Assembly: GCA_046733355.1 (NCBI GenBank)
Contig: JBKPOZ010000017.1
Location: forward strand, 1 to 64,000
From: VAZQ01 sp046733355
GTDB taxonomy: Bacteria; Pseudomonadota; Alphaproteobacteria; Rhizobiales; Xanthobacteraceae
Length of the DNA stretch: 64,000 bases
Reading direction: 5' to 3'
Shown here piece after piece: positions 42,517 to 51,758 of the stretch. The position numbers and the translations under genes are program-made. Positions within the stretch are counted from its first letter, which is position 1; every line of letters starts with the position of its first letter. The notes below the pieces were generated by a model, which saw nothing but the letters and a program-made list of their open reading frames with translations, searched no databases and was not told where the DNA came from.

Positions 42517-44316
42517 ATGAAGCTCCTTCACACCTATTTGCGCGTGCTCGAGCTGCTCGGCCCTGAGGTACGCCTCGGCTGGATTCTGGCGCTTGCCAAT
42601 CTGGCGCTCGCTTCTGCGATGTTTCTCGAGCCGATCCTGTTCGGCCGTATCATCGACACCCTCGCCAACGCGCAAGGACGTCTGGACCAGCTGGCATCGA
42701 CGCCGTTGCTGGTTCTGGTGGGAGCCTGGGTCGGCTTTGGGCTCTTCATCATCATCTGCAGCACGCTTGTGGCGCTGCACGCCGACCGGCTTGCGCATCG
42801 CCAGTATCAGGTGGTGCGCACGAGTTTCTTCGAGCACGTGCTGCAGCTCCCGCTGAGCTATCACACCGGCTCCCATTCCGGGCGGCTTCTGAAGGTGATG
42901 CTTACCGGGACGAACACCCTGTGGGCGATGTGGCTTGCCTTCTTTCGCGATCATTTCGCCAGCTTCGTCTCGCTCATCGTGCTGCTGCCGCTCACGTTAT
43001 TCATAAACTGGCGGTACGGGCTGCTGTTGATCGCCTTATGCGCCGGCTTTGCCGCGCTGATCGCGCTCATTGTGGGTAAGACCGAGCAGATGCAGAGCAA
43101 GGTGGAGCGGGTCCACACGCTCGTCGCCGAGCGCACGACCGACACGCTTGGCAATATTGCGCTGGTGCAGAGCTTCGCGCGCGTTGAGCTCGAAGTCGCG
43201 GGGATGCGGAAGATGGGCGAGGAAGTGCTCAGCGTCCAGTTCCCCGCGCTGTCCTGGTGGGCTTTGGCGAGCGTGGTCACCCGCGCCTCGACCACCCTGA
43301 CCATGCTTTCGATCCTCATCCTCGGCGTGTTTTTCTACGTGCATGGCCGCACCACCGTGGGCGAGATCGTGATGTTCATGAGCTTCGCGGGGCTATTGAT
43401 CTCGCGCCTTGAGCAGGTGGTGAATTTTGCCAACCACATGGTCATGGACGCTCCCAAGCTGCAGGAATTCTTCGATGTGCTCGACACAGATTCAGCCGTG
43501 CGCGACCGCCCGGATGCGATCGATCCAGGCCGGGTGCGCGGCCTGATCGAATTCTGCGATGTGTCCTTTTCCTATGACGGCAAGCGGGCTGCGGTCATCG
43601 ATCTGAGCTTCACGGCACTGCCCGGCGACACCGTCGCTCTGGTGGGAGCGACGGGCGCGGGGAAATCCACCGCGCTCGCGCTTCTGCACCGCGTGTTCGA
43701 TCCCCAGTCGGGAGTCATCAAGGTCGATGGTATGGATATTCGCGGGCTCACGCTTGCCGGGCTGCGGCGCAATATCGGCGTGGTCTTCCAGGAGGTGCTG
43801 CTGTTCAACCGCTCGGTTGCCGAAAACCTGCGCGTGGGCAAACCGGATGCCAGCGAGGAGGAGTTGCGCGAAGCGTGCGAGCGGGCGCAGGTTCTTGATG
43901 TGATCGAGCGCCAGGAGCACGGGCTCGACACCCTGGCGGGTGAACGAGGCCGTCTGTTTTCCGGCGGCGAGCGCCAGCGCCTGTCAATTGCACGCGCGCT
44001 GCTCAAGAATCCTCCGATCCTCATCTTGGACGAGGCGACGAGCGCGCTTGACGCGATCACCGAAGCGCGCGTGCATGCCGCACTCGCGGAGGTGATGAAA
44101 GGGCGCACCACATTCGTTATCGCGCACCGGCTCGCCACGGTCCGCAACGCGAACCGAATCCTGGTGTTCGACGCCGGGCGCATCATCGAAAGCGGCAGCT
44201 TCGACGAGCTGGTGCGGCGAGGCGGTCATTTTGCGGAGCTCGCGCGCAGCCAGTTCATGGGCGAGGCGGCAGCCCAGGGCACCCCCCGGCGGACCGGGGC
44301 ATTCGCCGAGACGTGA
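42517..44316 (+). CDS. ndvA: Cyclic beta-glucan exporter-type ABC transporter
   Basis: A 599-residue half-transporter, an N-terminal exporter membrane domain (six helices) fused to an ATPase. It matches NdvA/ChvA, which exports cyclic beta-1,2-glucan to the periplasm in Hyphomicrobiales. The membrane part has EPILFGRIIDTLA and SYHTGSHSGRLLKVMLTG. The ATPase has Walker A VGATGAGKST, signature FSGGERQRLSIARALL and Walker B ILILDEATSALD. No cyclic glucan synthase (ndvB) gene is in the window. The downstream GT39-like gene overlaps its stop (GTGA). Confidence 0.88.
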   Translation: MKLLHTYLRVLELLGPEVRLGWILALANLALASAMFLEPILFGRIIDTLANAQGRLDQLASTPLLVLVGAWVGFGLFIIICSTLVALHADRLAHRQYQVVRTSFFEHVLQLPLSYHTGSHSGRLLKVMLTGTNTLWAMWLAFFRDHFASFVSLIVLLPLTLFINWRYGLLLIALCAGFAALIALIVGKTEQMQSKVERVHTLVAERTTDTLGNIALVQSFARVELEVAGMRKMGEEVLSVQFPALSWWALASVVTRASTTLTMLSILILGVFFYVHGRTTVGEIVMFMSFAGLLISRLEQVVNFANHMVMDAPKLQEFFDVLDTDSAVRDRPDAIDPGRVRGLIEFCDVSFSYDGKRAAVIDLSFTALPGDTVALVGATGAGKSTALALLHRVFDPQSGVIKVDGMDIRGLTLAGLRRNIGVVFQEVLLFNRSVAENLRVGKPDASEEELREACERAQVLDVIERQEHGLDTLAGERGRLFSGGERQRLSIARALLKNPPILILDEATSALDAITEARVHAALAEVMKGRTTFVIAHRLATVRNANRILVFDAGRIIESGSFDELVRRGGHFAELARSQFMGEAAAQGTPRRTGAFAET

Positions 44317-45731
44317 GGGGCCTCGAGAGTTCTGCTCCCCCTCAGCCCAGACCTGTCCCCGTCGGGGAAAGGGAGCATGCTGGAGCGCGCTCCGCGACCG
44401 GACGCTCACTGCTTGCCACGTTCGTTCTCGCGGTTGTCATTCGGCTGAGCAACGTGGCGCTGCTCGACAATCCAGGCGGTTTTTTTGCCGAATCCGACAC
44501 GCTCACCTATTGGGCGCTGGGGATGGCGCTGGCTCACCCGGACAGCTTCTGGTCAACTTTATGCTCGCTCACGGACCGCATGCCGCTCTATCCGCTGATG
44601 CTTGCGGGCATGCAAAGCGTGTTTGGCAATGCTCCGCGCGTGGTGGCGTTCGCACAAGGGGCCCTGGATGCGAGCACTTGCGTGCTCATTGCTGCACTCG
44701 GCTCGCTGGTTGCGCCGCGCGTGGGGCTGCTGGCCGGAATGCTGGCAGCATTCTCGATGACACTGATCGTGCTGAGCAGTCAAATCCTCACCGACACCCT
44801 GTTTGTTTTCTTTCTCGCGCTGTGGCTCCTGTGCACCGCACGATTCCTGATCGCGCCAACGACAGCGCTGGCGATCCTGGCCGGGCTTGCAGCAGGCCTT
44901 GCGCTCATCACCCGCTCGGCCATTGCATTGCTGCTGATCGCAGCCGTGCCGGTGATGTTTGCCGGCGCATTGGCGCACAACCGGCGCACCATCCGCGCAT
45001 TGCTCGCTGCAGGTCTATTCGCGGTGAGCGCGACAGCGCCGGTGCTCCCCGTGTTGTGGCGCAACGCATCCGTGTATCACGCGCTGAGCCTCACTTCGCA
45101 GACGGGCGACCATCTCGCTTTCTGGATCGTGCCGCTAGTGGCCCAACGCGCAGATGGCACTCCCTATCAGGAAACGGTGAAACAGATGCAGGGGCTCTAC
45201 CGGGAGCGCCTGGCGCAGCGGCCGGTGAGCGAGCAAGCCAATCCGTTTGTGCAATCGAGCGTGAAGGCTGCCGTCGCTCGGCAAGCCATGGCGCGCCTGC
45301 CGCTCTCCGCCTTTGCCGAGGCGTGGATCGAAGGCATCGTCGTCAATCTTGCTTCTCCGGCATTGCTCGCGGACTCACGCGTGCGCGCTTTGCCGAAACC
45401 GAATTTCTACGCCATGCCGGGCGCAAGCCTGTGGGAGCGGACGAAGGCTTACTTCCTGGATCATCCCGGGGTTTATCAGGCACTCCTCGCCGCCGGCCTG
45501 ATGGCCATGGTGCCATTTATCGTTCTCGAGGTGGCCGGCCTCGTGATGCTGGCGCGCGGATTTCCGCGCGCAGCAGTTCTCGCAACCGGCGTGCTTGGCT
45601 ATTTTCTTCTGCTCAGCGGGCCCGTGGCGGGCCCCAAATACCGCCTGCCGCTGGAGCCGGTGCTGCTCGTGCTCGCCGCCATCACCGTCGCGGCGGTGGC
45701 GGACCGCTACATCAAGCGCAGACCGGAGTGA
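44313..45731 (+). CDS. GT39/ArnT-like polytopic glycosyltransferase
   Basis: A 472-residue membrane protein with about eleven hydrophobic segments and a luminal (periplasmic) loop. After the first helix it has the acidic ESDTLTYWALG, the place of the catalytic Asp/Glu in the dolichyl-phosphate-mannose/ArnT-like superfamily, and RMPLYPLMLAGMQ. These enzymes transfer sugars from polyprenyl-phosphate carriers in the periplasm. The GTG at 44313 overlaps the ndvA stop. The first 30 residues include the translated repeat at 44334-44375 and look unlike the family, so the native start may be lost or downstream. Acceptor and donor are unknown. Confidence 0.75.
   Translation: MRGLESSAPPQPRPVPVGEREHAGARSATGRSLLATFVLAVVIRLSNVALLDNPGGFFAESDTLTYWALGMALAHPDSFWSTLCSLTDRMPLYPLMLAGMQSVFGNAPRVVAFAQGALDASTCVLIAALGSLVAPRVGLLAGMLAAFSMTLIVLSSQILTDTLFVFFLALWLLCTARFLIAPTTALAILAGLAAGLALITRSAIALLLIAAVPVMFAGALAHNRRTIRALLAAGLFAVSATAPVLPVLWRNASVYHALSLTSQTGDHLAFWIVPLVAQRADGTPYQETVKQMQGLYRERLAQRPVSEQANPFVQSSVKAAVARQAMARLPLSAFAEAWIEGIVVNLASPALLADSRVRALPKPNFYAMPGASLWERTKAYFLDHPGVYQALLAAGLMAMVPFIVLEVAGLVMLARGFPRAAVLATGVLGYFLLLSGPVAGPKYRLPLEPVLLVLAAITVAAVADRYIKRRPE
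44334..44375. repeat. Degenerate partial copy of palindromic repeat family B
   Basis: The segment ctccccctcagcccagacct followed by gtccccgtcggggaaaggga has the right-half arms of the elements at 7618 and 10548. It lies within the first 21 codons of the GT39-like gene and would be translated as APPQPRPVPVGERE. Confidence 0.65.
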
Positions 45732-45752
45732 GCACGGAAAGCGCGTTGCGCC

Positions 45753-46499
45753 TTAGCGCACCGCCGCGAGTGCCGCACCAAGAATCGTCCGCGGTTTGTC
45801 AGCGGTGCCGCTTTGCACGAACACCGCTGCCTCATCGATGCCATCGCCTGCAATGGACTGCACCGGAACCGTCCAGGATTTCGGCTGGCCGCTCCAGTCC
45901 CCCAATTTCACCCATTGCCGCGCGACGTTGCGATAGGTGATGGTACGGCCCTTGTTCTCGCCGCGCGCGATCGCAATCGTGGCGCTGCGAACCAGGCCGC
46001 ACAACCACGCCTCGCCGCCAGCGGAGCCGTCTTTCGCCTCAGGCACCGCAACGACTATGCGGCCGTCCGCGAGGCCAAGCGTCAATCCCGCAAGCGACAT
46101 CGCGCCCTGATTGCGGCTCTTGGCGAGTGCCTTTTCGATTGCCGCCTTGTCGCTTCCGAGCACATGCACGCTGCCGTTGATTACCGCTTGCGGCGTGTAG
46201 ACCTGCCCGTCTCCGCGCGCATGCGCATAAGCCTTTTGCCGGGCAGTATTGCGTGGCACGGCAAGTGTGTCCTTCCAGCCCAGATAGTCCCAGATATCAA
46301 TCGGCACGCTTACCGCAACGAGAGACGGGTCGTTGGCAAGTTCGGCCAGGAGCGCGTCGGCAGGCGGACAGGAAGAGCAGCCCTGGCTTGTGAACAACTC
46401 TACTACGCCGCGCGGCTCGGTTTGCGCCAGGACGGCGCTGGAGCCGGCGCTGGAGGCGCAAAGGACGGCAAACGCATATGCGGCACAGCGATGCAACAT
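45753..46499 (-). CDS. DUF1223 thioredoxin-like exported protein
   Basis: A 248-residue DUF1223 protein. A signal peptide (MLHRCAAYAFAVLCASSAGS, ending near VLA) precedes VVELFTSQGCSSCPPADALL with Cys41 and Cys44 in a thioredoxin-like CxxC, then PIDIWDYLGWKDTLAV and VYTPQAVING, all typical. A C-terminal beta domain of about 120 residues follows. The function is unknown; a periplasmic thiol or peroxide-related role is a guess. The ATG at 46499 is chosen over 46529 because it begins the signal peptide. It is convergent with the GT39-like gene, 21 bases apart. Confidence 0.88.
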   Translation of the reverse strand: MLHRCAAYAFAVLCASSAGSSAVLAQTEPRGVVELFTSQGCSSCPPADALLAELANDPSLVAVSVPIDIWDYLGWKDTLAVPRNTARQKAYAHARGDGQVYTPQAVINGSVHVLGSDKAAIEKALAKSRNQGAMSLAGLTLGLADGRIVVAVPEAKDGSAGGEAWLCGLVRSATIAIARGENKGRTITYRNVARQWVKLGDWSGQPKSWTVPVQSIAGDGIDEAAVFVQSGTADKPRTILGAALAAVR

Positions 46500-46595
46500 T
46501 CGGGTCTTCCCCCGCGAAAGTTTCCCCAAGAGCGCAACTCTACGGAAGGTACACGATCACCCGCCAGTCACATCGAGGTGAGCCGATGCATGCGA

Positions 46596-49382
46596 TCACG
46601 CTGCCGAAGCGGTCAACAGATGGCGCAGCACGTAATGGAGGATGCCGCCGTTTTTGAAGTAATCGAGCTCGTCGAGCGTATCGATCCGGGAGATGAGCGG
46701 CACGCGGCTAAGTCGACCATCTCCGGCAACGATCTCCGCAAACATGCGCTGCCGCGGCTTCATCTCCCCGTGCAGCCCACGGATGGTGACCTGCTCGTCG
46801 CCCTTGAGCCCGAGGGATTGCCAGGAGGTGCCCTCCTCGAAGCAGAGCGGCAGCACCCCCATGCCGATCAGGTTCGAGCGGTGAATGCGCTCGAACGACT
46901 GGCAGATCACCGCGCGGACGCCAAGCAGGCTCGGTCCCTTCGCCGCCCAATCCCGCGACGAGCCGCTGCCGTATTCCTTGCCGGCGAACACGACGAGCGG
47001 CACGCCTTCGCTCTTGTAGCGCATGGCGGCATCATAGATCGGCATGCGCTGCCGCGAAGGATAGTGCAGGGTCACTCCTCCTTCCACGCCCGGGACCATC
47101 TGATTCTTCAAGCGGATGTTGGCGAACGTGCCGCGCATCATCACTTCGTGGTTTCCGCGCCGCGTGCCGTATTGATTGAAATCGGCAGGCCTGACGTTGC
47201 GCTCCAGCAGATATTTGCCGGCAGGCGAATCCACCTTGATCGAGCCCGCGGGCGAGATGTGGTCGGTGGTGATCGAATCGAGGAGCAGACAAAGCACGCG
47301 CGCTTCAACAATATCGGAGAGCGGCGCCGGGTGCTTGCCCATGCCGACGAAATACGGCGGATTGCGCACATAGGTCGATTTGTCATCCCACGCATAAGTG
47401 AGCCCGCCTTTGACCTTGATGGCGCGCCAGTTGGACTCGCCTTTGAAGACGTCCGCATATTGCTTGCCGAACATCTGCCGGGTGATGGTCTTGCGCACCA
47501 CGCCACTGATCTCGCGGCTCGTTGGCCAGATATCCTTGAGAAAGACCTTCTTGCCGCTCTTGTCCATGCCGAGTGGCTGTTTGAGCAGGTCCGCATACAT
47601 CGAGCCCGCGAGCGCGTAGGACACGACCAGCGGAGGAGAGGCGAGATAGTTGGCGCGCACGTCCGGATGGACGCGCCCTTCAAAGTTGCGGTTGCCGGAC
47701 AGCACCGCTGCGGCGACGAGATCCTTGTCGTTGATGGCCTTCGAGATCTCCGGCGCCAGCGGGCCGGAATTGCCGATGCAGGTGGTGCAGCCGAAGCCGA
47801 CGAGATTGAAGCCGAGCTTATCGAGGTCCTTCTGCAATCCCGATCTCTCGAGATAGTCCGAAACTACCTGCGAGCCAGGCGCGAGCGACGTCTTCACCCA
47901 GGGCTTTACATTCAAACCTTTAGCCACGGCCTTGCGCGCGAGTAGCCCTGCGCCGATCATCACATTGGGATTGGAGGTATTGGTGCACGAGGTGATGGCG
48001 GCAATCACCACGTCACCGTGGCCGATATCGTGCTTGCGACCCTCGACCGGAACGCGCTTGGCGGGACCCGCCTTGGCAAAATCCTTGTCCAGCGACGTGG
48101 CAAGGGAGGGATGCAGGTCGAAGATGTCTTTTGCGCCATCGCCACCCTTGTTGAACTCCTTTTCCATCGCCAGGCCGAAGCCGGTGCGCACATCTTTGAG
48201 CGCCACACGGTCCTGCGGCCGCTTGGGTCCGGCGAGCGAGGGCTCGACCTCCGCCAGATCGAGCTTGAGCACGTCGGTGAACACGGGATCAGGGGTCGAT
48301 CTGGTGCGGTAGAGCCCCTGCGCCTTCGCGTAGGCGCCAACGAGCGCGACCTGCGCGACGGATCGTGCGGTATCGGTGAGATAGCGCAACGTGTCATCGT
48401 CGATGGGGAAGAACCCGCAGGTCGCACCATACTCGGGCGACATGTTTCCGATCGTGGCACGGTCGGCGATGGTCAGGCCGGCGAGGCCGGGACCGAAGAA
48501 CTCGACGAATTTTCCCACGACCCCGAACTGACGCAGCATTTGCGTCACCGTGAGCACGAGATCTGTCGCCGTCACTCCCTCCTTGAGCTTGCCGGTAAGC
48601 TTCATCCCGACGACCTGCGGCAGCACCATGGAATAGGGTTGGCCGAGCATGGCCGCCTCGGCCTCGATGCCGCCAACACCCCAGCCCAGGACGGAAAGTC
48701 CGTTGACCATCGTGGTGTGGGAATCAGTGCCAACGAGGGTGTCCGGATAGGCAACCTCGGTAACCTTTTTTCCATCCAGCTTCAGCGCAGCCGGTTTGCT
48801 CCATACCGTGCGCGACAGGTATTCGAGATTGACCTGGTGACAAATGCCCGTCCCTGGAGGCACCACGCGGAAATTATCGAACGACTTCTGCGACCATTTC
48901 AGGAACTCATATCGCTCCCGATTCTGCCGGTATTCCTCTTCGACGTTTCGCTTGAAGGCGGTGTTGCTGCCGAAGAAATTCACCACCACGGAATGGTCGC
49001 ACACGAGGTCGACGGGAACGAGCGGATTGATTCTTTTTGGATCGCCGCCAAGCGCCTGCATGGCATCGCGCATGGCAGCGAGGTCCACCACTGCAGGCAC
49101 GCCGGTGAAGTCCTGCATGAGCACGCGCGCCGGGCGAAACGGGATCTCCCGGTCGGATGTCCTGGTTTTGAGCCATTGCGCAACGGCCTGGATATCCGCC
49201 TTGGTGACCGTGCGCCCATCCTCATGCCGCAACAGGTTTTCAAGCAACACCTTCATGGAGAAGGGCAGCCGCGAGATGCCTTTCAACCCGTTCTTTTCCG
49301 CAAGCGGCAGGCTGTAATATGCGTAGGTCTTGCTGCCGACCTTGAGGGTTTTGCAGCACCTGAAACTGTCCACGGAGGTCAT
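46596..49382 (-). CDS. acnA: Aconitate hydratase A
   Basis: A 928-residue aconitase of the AcnA/IRP1 type that converts citrate to isocitrate in the TCA cycle. The [4Fe-4S] ligands are present in AITSCTNTSNP and GFGCTTCIGNSGPL, and GTDSHTTMVNGL and the C-terminal swivel motif AGKEYGSGSSRDWAAKG are intact. The gene is monocistronic and divergent from ccmA, the usual arrangement in Hyphomicrobiales. Length and domain order are normal. Confidence 0.98.
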   Translation of the reverse strand: MTSVDSFRCCKTLKVGSKTYAYYSLPLAEKNGLKGISRLPFSMKVLLENLLRHEDGRTVTKADIQAVAQWLKTRTSDREIPFRPARVLMQDFTGVPAVVDLAAMRDAMQALGGDPKRINPLVPVDLVCDHSVVVNFFGSNTAFKRNVEEEYRQNRERYEFLKWSQKSFDNFRVVPPGTGICHQVNLEYLSRTVWSKPAALKLDGKKVTEVAYPDTLVGTDSHTTMVNGLSVLGWGVGGIEAEAAMLGQPYSMVLPQVVGMKLTGKLKEGVTATDLVLTVTQMLRQFGVVGKFVEFFGPGLAGLTIADRATIGNMSPEYGATCGFFPIDDDTLRYLTDTARSVAQVALVGAYAKAQGLYRTRSTPDPVFTDVLKLDLAEVEPSLAGPKRPQDRVALKDVRTGFGLAMEKEFNKGGDGAKDIFDLHPSLATSLDKDFAKAGPAKRVPVEGRKHDIGHGDVVIAAITSCTNTSNPNVMIGAGLLARKAVAKGLNVKPWVKTSLAPGSQVVSDYLERSGLQKDLDKLGFNLVGFGCTTCIGNSGPLAPEISKAINDKDLVAAAVLSGNRNFEGRVHPDVRANYLASPPLVVSYALAGSMYADLLKQPLGMDKSGKKVFLKDIWPTSREISGVVRKTITRQMFGKQYADVFKGESNWRAIKVKGGLTYAWDDKSTYVRNPPYFVGMGKHPAPLSDIVEARVLCLLLDSITTDHISPAGSIKVDSPAGKYLLERNVRPADFNQYGTRRGNHEVMMRGTFANIRLKNQMVPGVEGGVTLHYPSRQRMPIYDAAMRYKSEGVPLVVFAGKEYGSGSSRDWAAKGPSLLGVRAVICQSFERIHRSNLIGMGVLPLCFEEGTSWQSLGLKGDEQVTIRGLHGEMKPRQRMFAEIVAGDGRLSRVPLISRIDTLDELDYFKNGGILHYVLRHLLTASAA

Positions 49383-49507
49383 TTTGCGGGGTTCCGATAG
49401 AGGCGAAGCGGCGAAGGCGCGCGGCGCGTCTTCTCATTATTGAGCGAAGGAATGGGTTATAGGATTTTTCTCCACCTTCTTCCAGAAAATCGGCGCACCT
49501 TGCAAAT

Positions 49508-50176
49508 ATGCCCATGGTGACGCGTGTTTCCGGAATCGAACTCGCCTGCGTCCGGGCAGGCCGGCTGGTGTTCGAGGACCTGCATTTTTCCGTCGGCAAC
49601 GGCGAAATCCTTGCCGTGCGCGGGCCGAACGGCGCGGGCAAATCATCTCTGCTGCGCCTGATTGCCGGTTTCCTCCAGCCCAGCACGGGTCGGCTCACAA
49701 TCGAGGGCGGCGATCACGAGCTCAGCCTCGGCGAGCAATTGCACTATCTGGGACACCAGGATCCTCTCAAGCCGTCGCTGACCGTCGCTGAAAATCTGGC
49801 GTTCTGGCATCGCCTGCTGAGCGGCTCGGGCACGATCGCAAATGCCCTGGAGGCGGTCGGCCTCGGCCCTCTCGCGGATGTCCCTGCGCTCTACCTCTCG
49901 GCCGGACAGCGACGGAGGCTTTCGCTCGCACGGCTTGTTGCCGTCCCGCGCCCCGTCTGGTTGCTCGATGAACCTAATTCCGCACTCGACGACTCGGGAC
50001 AGCTGATCCTGACCGGCATCATGGCAGAGCATGCAGGGCGGGATGGGATCATCATTACGGCCACGCACGGCGCGTTGCAGCTCGACGGCACGAAAGAGTT
50101 GATCTTGCAGCCAGCGAGGCCATCAAATCGCAAGAACGCACTACGAGAGACTCGCACGAGCGAGATCCCAGTGTGA
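49508..50176 (+). CDS. ccmA: Heme exporter ATP-binding protein CcmA
   Basis: A 222-residue ABC ATPase of system I cytochrome c maturation. It powers the release of heme-loaded CcmE from CcmC/D together with CcmB. Walker A is GPNGAGKSS (residues 39-47), the signature LSAGQRRRLSLARL, and Walker B WLLDEPNSALD, with the CcmA-typical SAGQ signature. It starts a five-gene run ccmA-B-C-D-G; the stop overlaps the ccmB GTG by four bases. Confidence 0.95.
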   Translation: MPMVTRVSGIELACVRAGRLVFEDLHFSVGNGEILAVRGPNGAGKSSLLRLIAGFLQPSTGRLTIEGGDHELSLGEQLHYLGHQDPLKPSLTVAENLAFWHRLLSGSGTIANALEAVGLGPLADVPALYLSAGQRRRLSLARLVAVPRPVWLLDEPNSALDDSGQLILTGIMAEHAGRDGIIITATHGALQLDGTKELILQPARPSNRKNALRETRTSEIPV

Positions 50177-50838
50177 GCCCGCTCGTTGCCTTGCTGCGCC
50201 GCGACCTGATCCTCGCCATTCGCACCGGCGCAGGCGCGCCGATTGGCGTGCTGTTTTTTCTGATCGTGGTCACGCTTGCGGCGTTCGCGATCGGACCGGA
50301 TCTTGCCCTGCTTGCCCGTATCGGGCCCGCGATCCTGTGGCTCGGAGCATTGTTGGCCACACTTCTCGGACTAGACCGCCTGCTGGCGCTCGATCACGAG
50401 GACGGCTCGCTCGATCAAGTGCTGCTGGCCCGCGCCCCGCTGGAGCTTGCGCTGCTCACGAAGGTGTTGGCGCACTGGCTTAGCGCTGAGGTACCGCTGA
50501 TAGTGGCCACTCCGTTCCTCGGCGCGCTATTGAATGTGGAGGGCCGCGCAAGCGCCGCTGTCGCGCTTACGATGCTTGTGGGTACGCCGGCGCTGACCTT
50601 CATGGGCCTGATCGGCGCTGCCCTCACCGTAACCCTGCGCCGCGGTGGGCTTTTGCTTGCGGTTTTGATCCTGCCTTTCAATATTCCGGTGCTTATCTTT
50701 GGCGTTGCGGCCTCGAATGCTGCCATGGCCGGTCTGCCGTTCGCGGCGCCGCTCGCTATTCTCCTGGCACTGACCTTGGTCAGTGGGGTGATTGGAACTG
50801 TTGCGGTAGCCATCGCTTTGCGGCAGGGACTGGACTGA
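50173..50838 (+). CDS. ccmB: Heme exporter permease CcmB
   Basis: A 221-residue integral membrane protein with six hydrophobic segments, starting at GTG 50173 inside the ccmA stop (GTGTGA). The conserved LDRLLALDHEDGSLDQ loop is the CcmB hallmark. It forms the CcmAB complex that acts with CcmCDE in the inner membrane. Confidence 0.95.
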   Translation: MSPLVALLRRDLILAIRTGAGAPIGVLFFLIVVTLAAFAIGPDLALLARIGPAILWLGALLATLLGLDRLLALDHEDGSLDQVLLARAPLELALLTKVLAHWLSAEVPLIVATPFLGALLNVEGRASAAVALTMLVGTPALTFMGLIGAALTVTLRRGGLLLAVLILPFNIPVLIFGVAASNAAMAGLPFAAPLAILLALTLVSGVIGTVAVAIALRQGLD

Positions 50839-50842
50839 CGGA

Positions 50843-51574
50843 ATGCGACTGATCGACCTCGCCAACCCTTCGCGGTTTTTGGCGCTAAGCGCCCGGCTCA
50901 TGCCATGGCTCATTGCCACAACGCTCATCGCCTTCGCGATTGCTCTGCCCGAGGTCTGGCTTGCTCCCGACGACTATCAGCAGGGCGCCACCGTGAAGAT
51001 CATGTTCATTCACGTGCCGGGCGCATGGCTCGGCCTGTTCGGCTGGGGGCTCATGAGCGCGGCTGCGCTCGGCACGCTTGTCTGGCGGCATCCGCTGGCC
51101 GATGTCGCTGCAAAAGCCGCTGCACCCATTGGGGCCGCTTTTACGCTCATGTGCCTTCTAACCGGCTCTCTGTGGGGACGTCCCATGTGGGGAACGTACT
51201 GGGTCTGGGACGCGCGACTGAGCTCGGTGCTGGTGCTGTTCCTGATGTATCTCGCGGTGATCGCGCTCTGGCGCACCATGGACGACCCGTCCCGCGCGGC
51301 GCGGGCCGCAGCCGTATTCACCCTTGTTGGCGCGATCAATATCCCGATCATCAAATTCTCGGTTGACTGGTGGAACACCCTTCACCAGGGCGCGTCGGTG
51401 CTTCGTCTCGGCGGCTCGCGTCTCGACGTGAGCTTTCTCGTGCCGCTCATCGCGATGCTCGTTTCCTTCACGCTCCTTTTCATCACGTTGCATGTTGCAG
51501 CCATGCGCAATGAGATCATGCGTCGACGTATTCGCACAATGCTGATGATGCAGGCGGAAGCCGCGGCAGGTTAG
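50843..51574 (+). CDS. ccmC: Heme lyase/exporter subunit CcmC
   Basis: A 243-residue protein with six membrane helices and the Trp-rich heme-handling motif WGTYWVWDARLSS. The two conserved His ligands lie in IMFIHVPGAW and in WWNTLHQGAS. It loads heme on CcmE. It begins four bases after ccmB and is followed by ccmD after four bases. Confidence 0.96.
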   Translation: MRLIDLANPSRFLALSARLMPWLIATTLIAFAIALPEVWLAPDDYQQGATVKIMFIHVPGAWLGLFGWGLMSAAALGTLVWRHPLADVAAKAAAPIGAAFTLMCLLTGSLWGRPMWGTYWVWDARLSSVLVLFLMYLAVIALWRTMDDPSRAARAAAVFTLVGAINIPIIKFSVDWWNTLHQGASVLRLGGSRLDVSFLVPLIAMLVSFTLLFITLHVAAMRNEIMRRRIRTMLMMQAEAAAG

Positions 51575-51578
51575 CAGC

Positions 51579-51758
51579 ATGCACCTTGGTCCCTATGCGC
51601 CGTTCATTCTGAGCGCCTACGGTGCTGCAGCCGCGATTGTCGCGGGCCTTATTGTTTGGGTCGTGCTCGACCGGCGTCACTTGCGCCGCATGTTCGAGCA
51701 GACAGAAATGAAAGGCATGAGCCGACGCTCCGCACGGGACCTCGAGACATACACGTGA
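51579..51758 (+). CDS. ccmD: Heme exporter protein CcmD
   Basis: A 59-residue single-span protein (MHLGPYAPFILSAYG, then the helix AAAAIVAGLIVWVVL, then basic DRRHLRRM), the typical small CcmD that holds CcmC and CcmE together. The ATG at 51579 lies four bases after the ccmC stop. Its TGA overlaps the ccmG GTG (GTGA). Confidence 0.93.
   Translation: MHLGPYAPFILSAYGAAAAIVAGLIVWVVLDRRHLRRMFEQTEMKGMSRRSARDLETYT

Noticed and set aside
45813..47945. A 710-codon plus-strand open frame
   Set aside because: Antisense to DUF1223 and acnA; no motif and no ribosome binding site. acnA on the other strand is certain.
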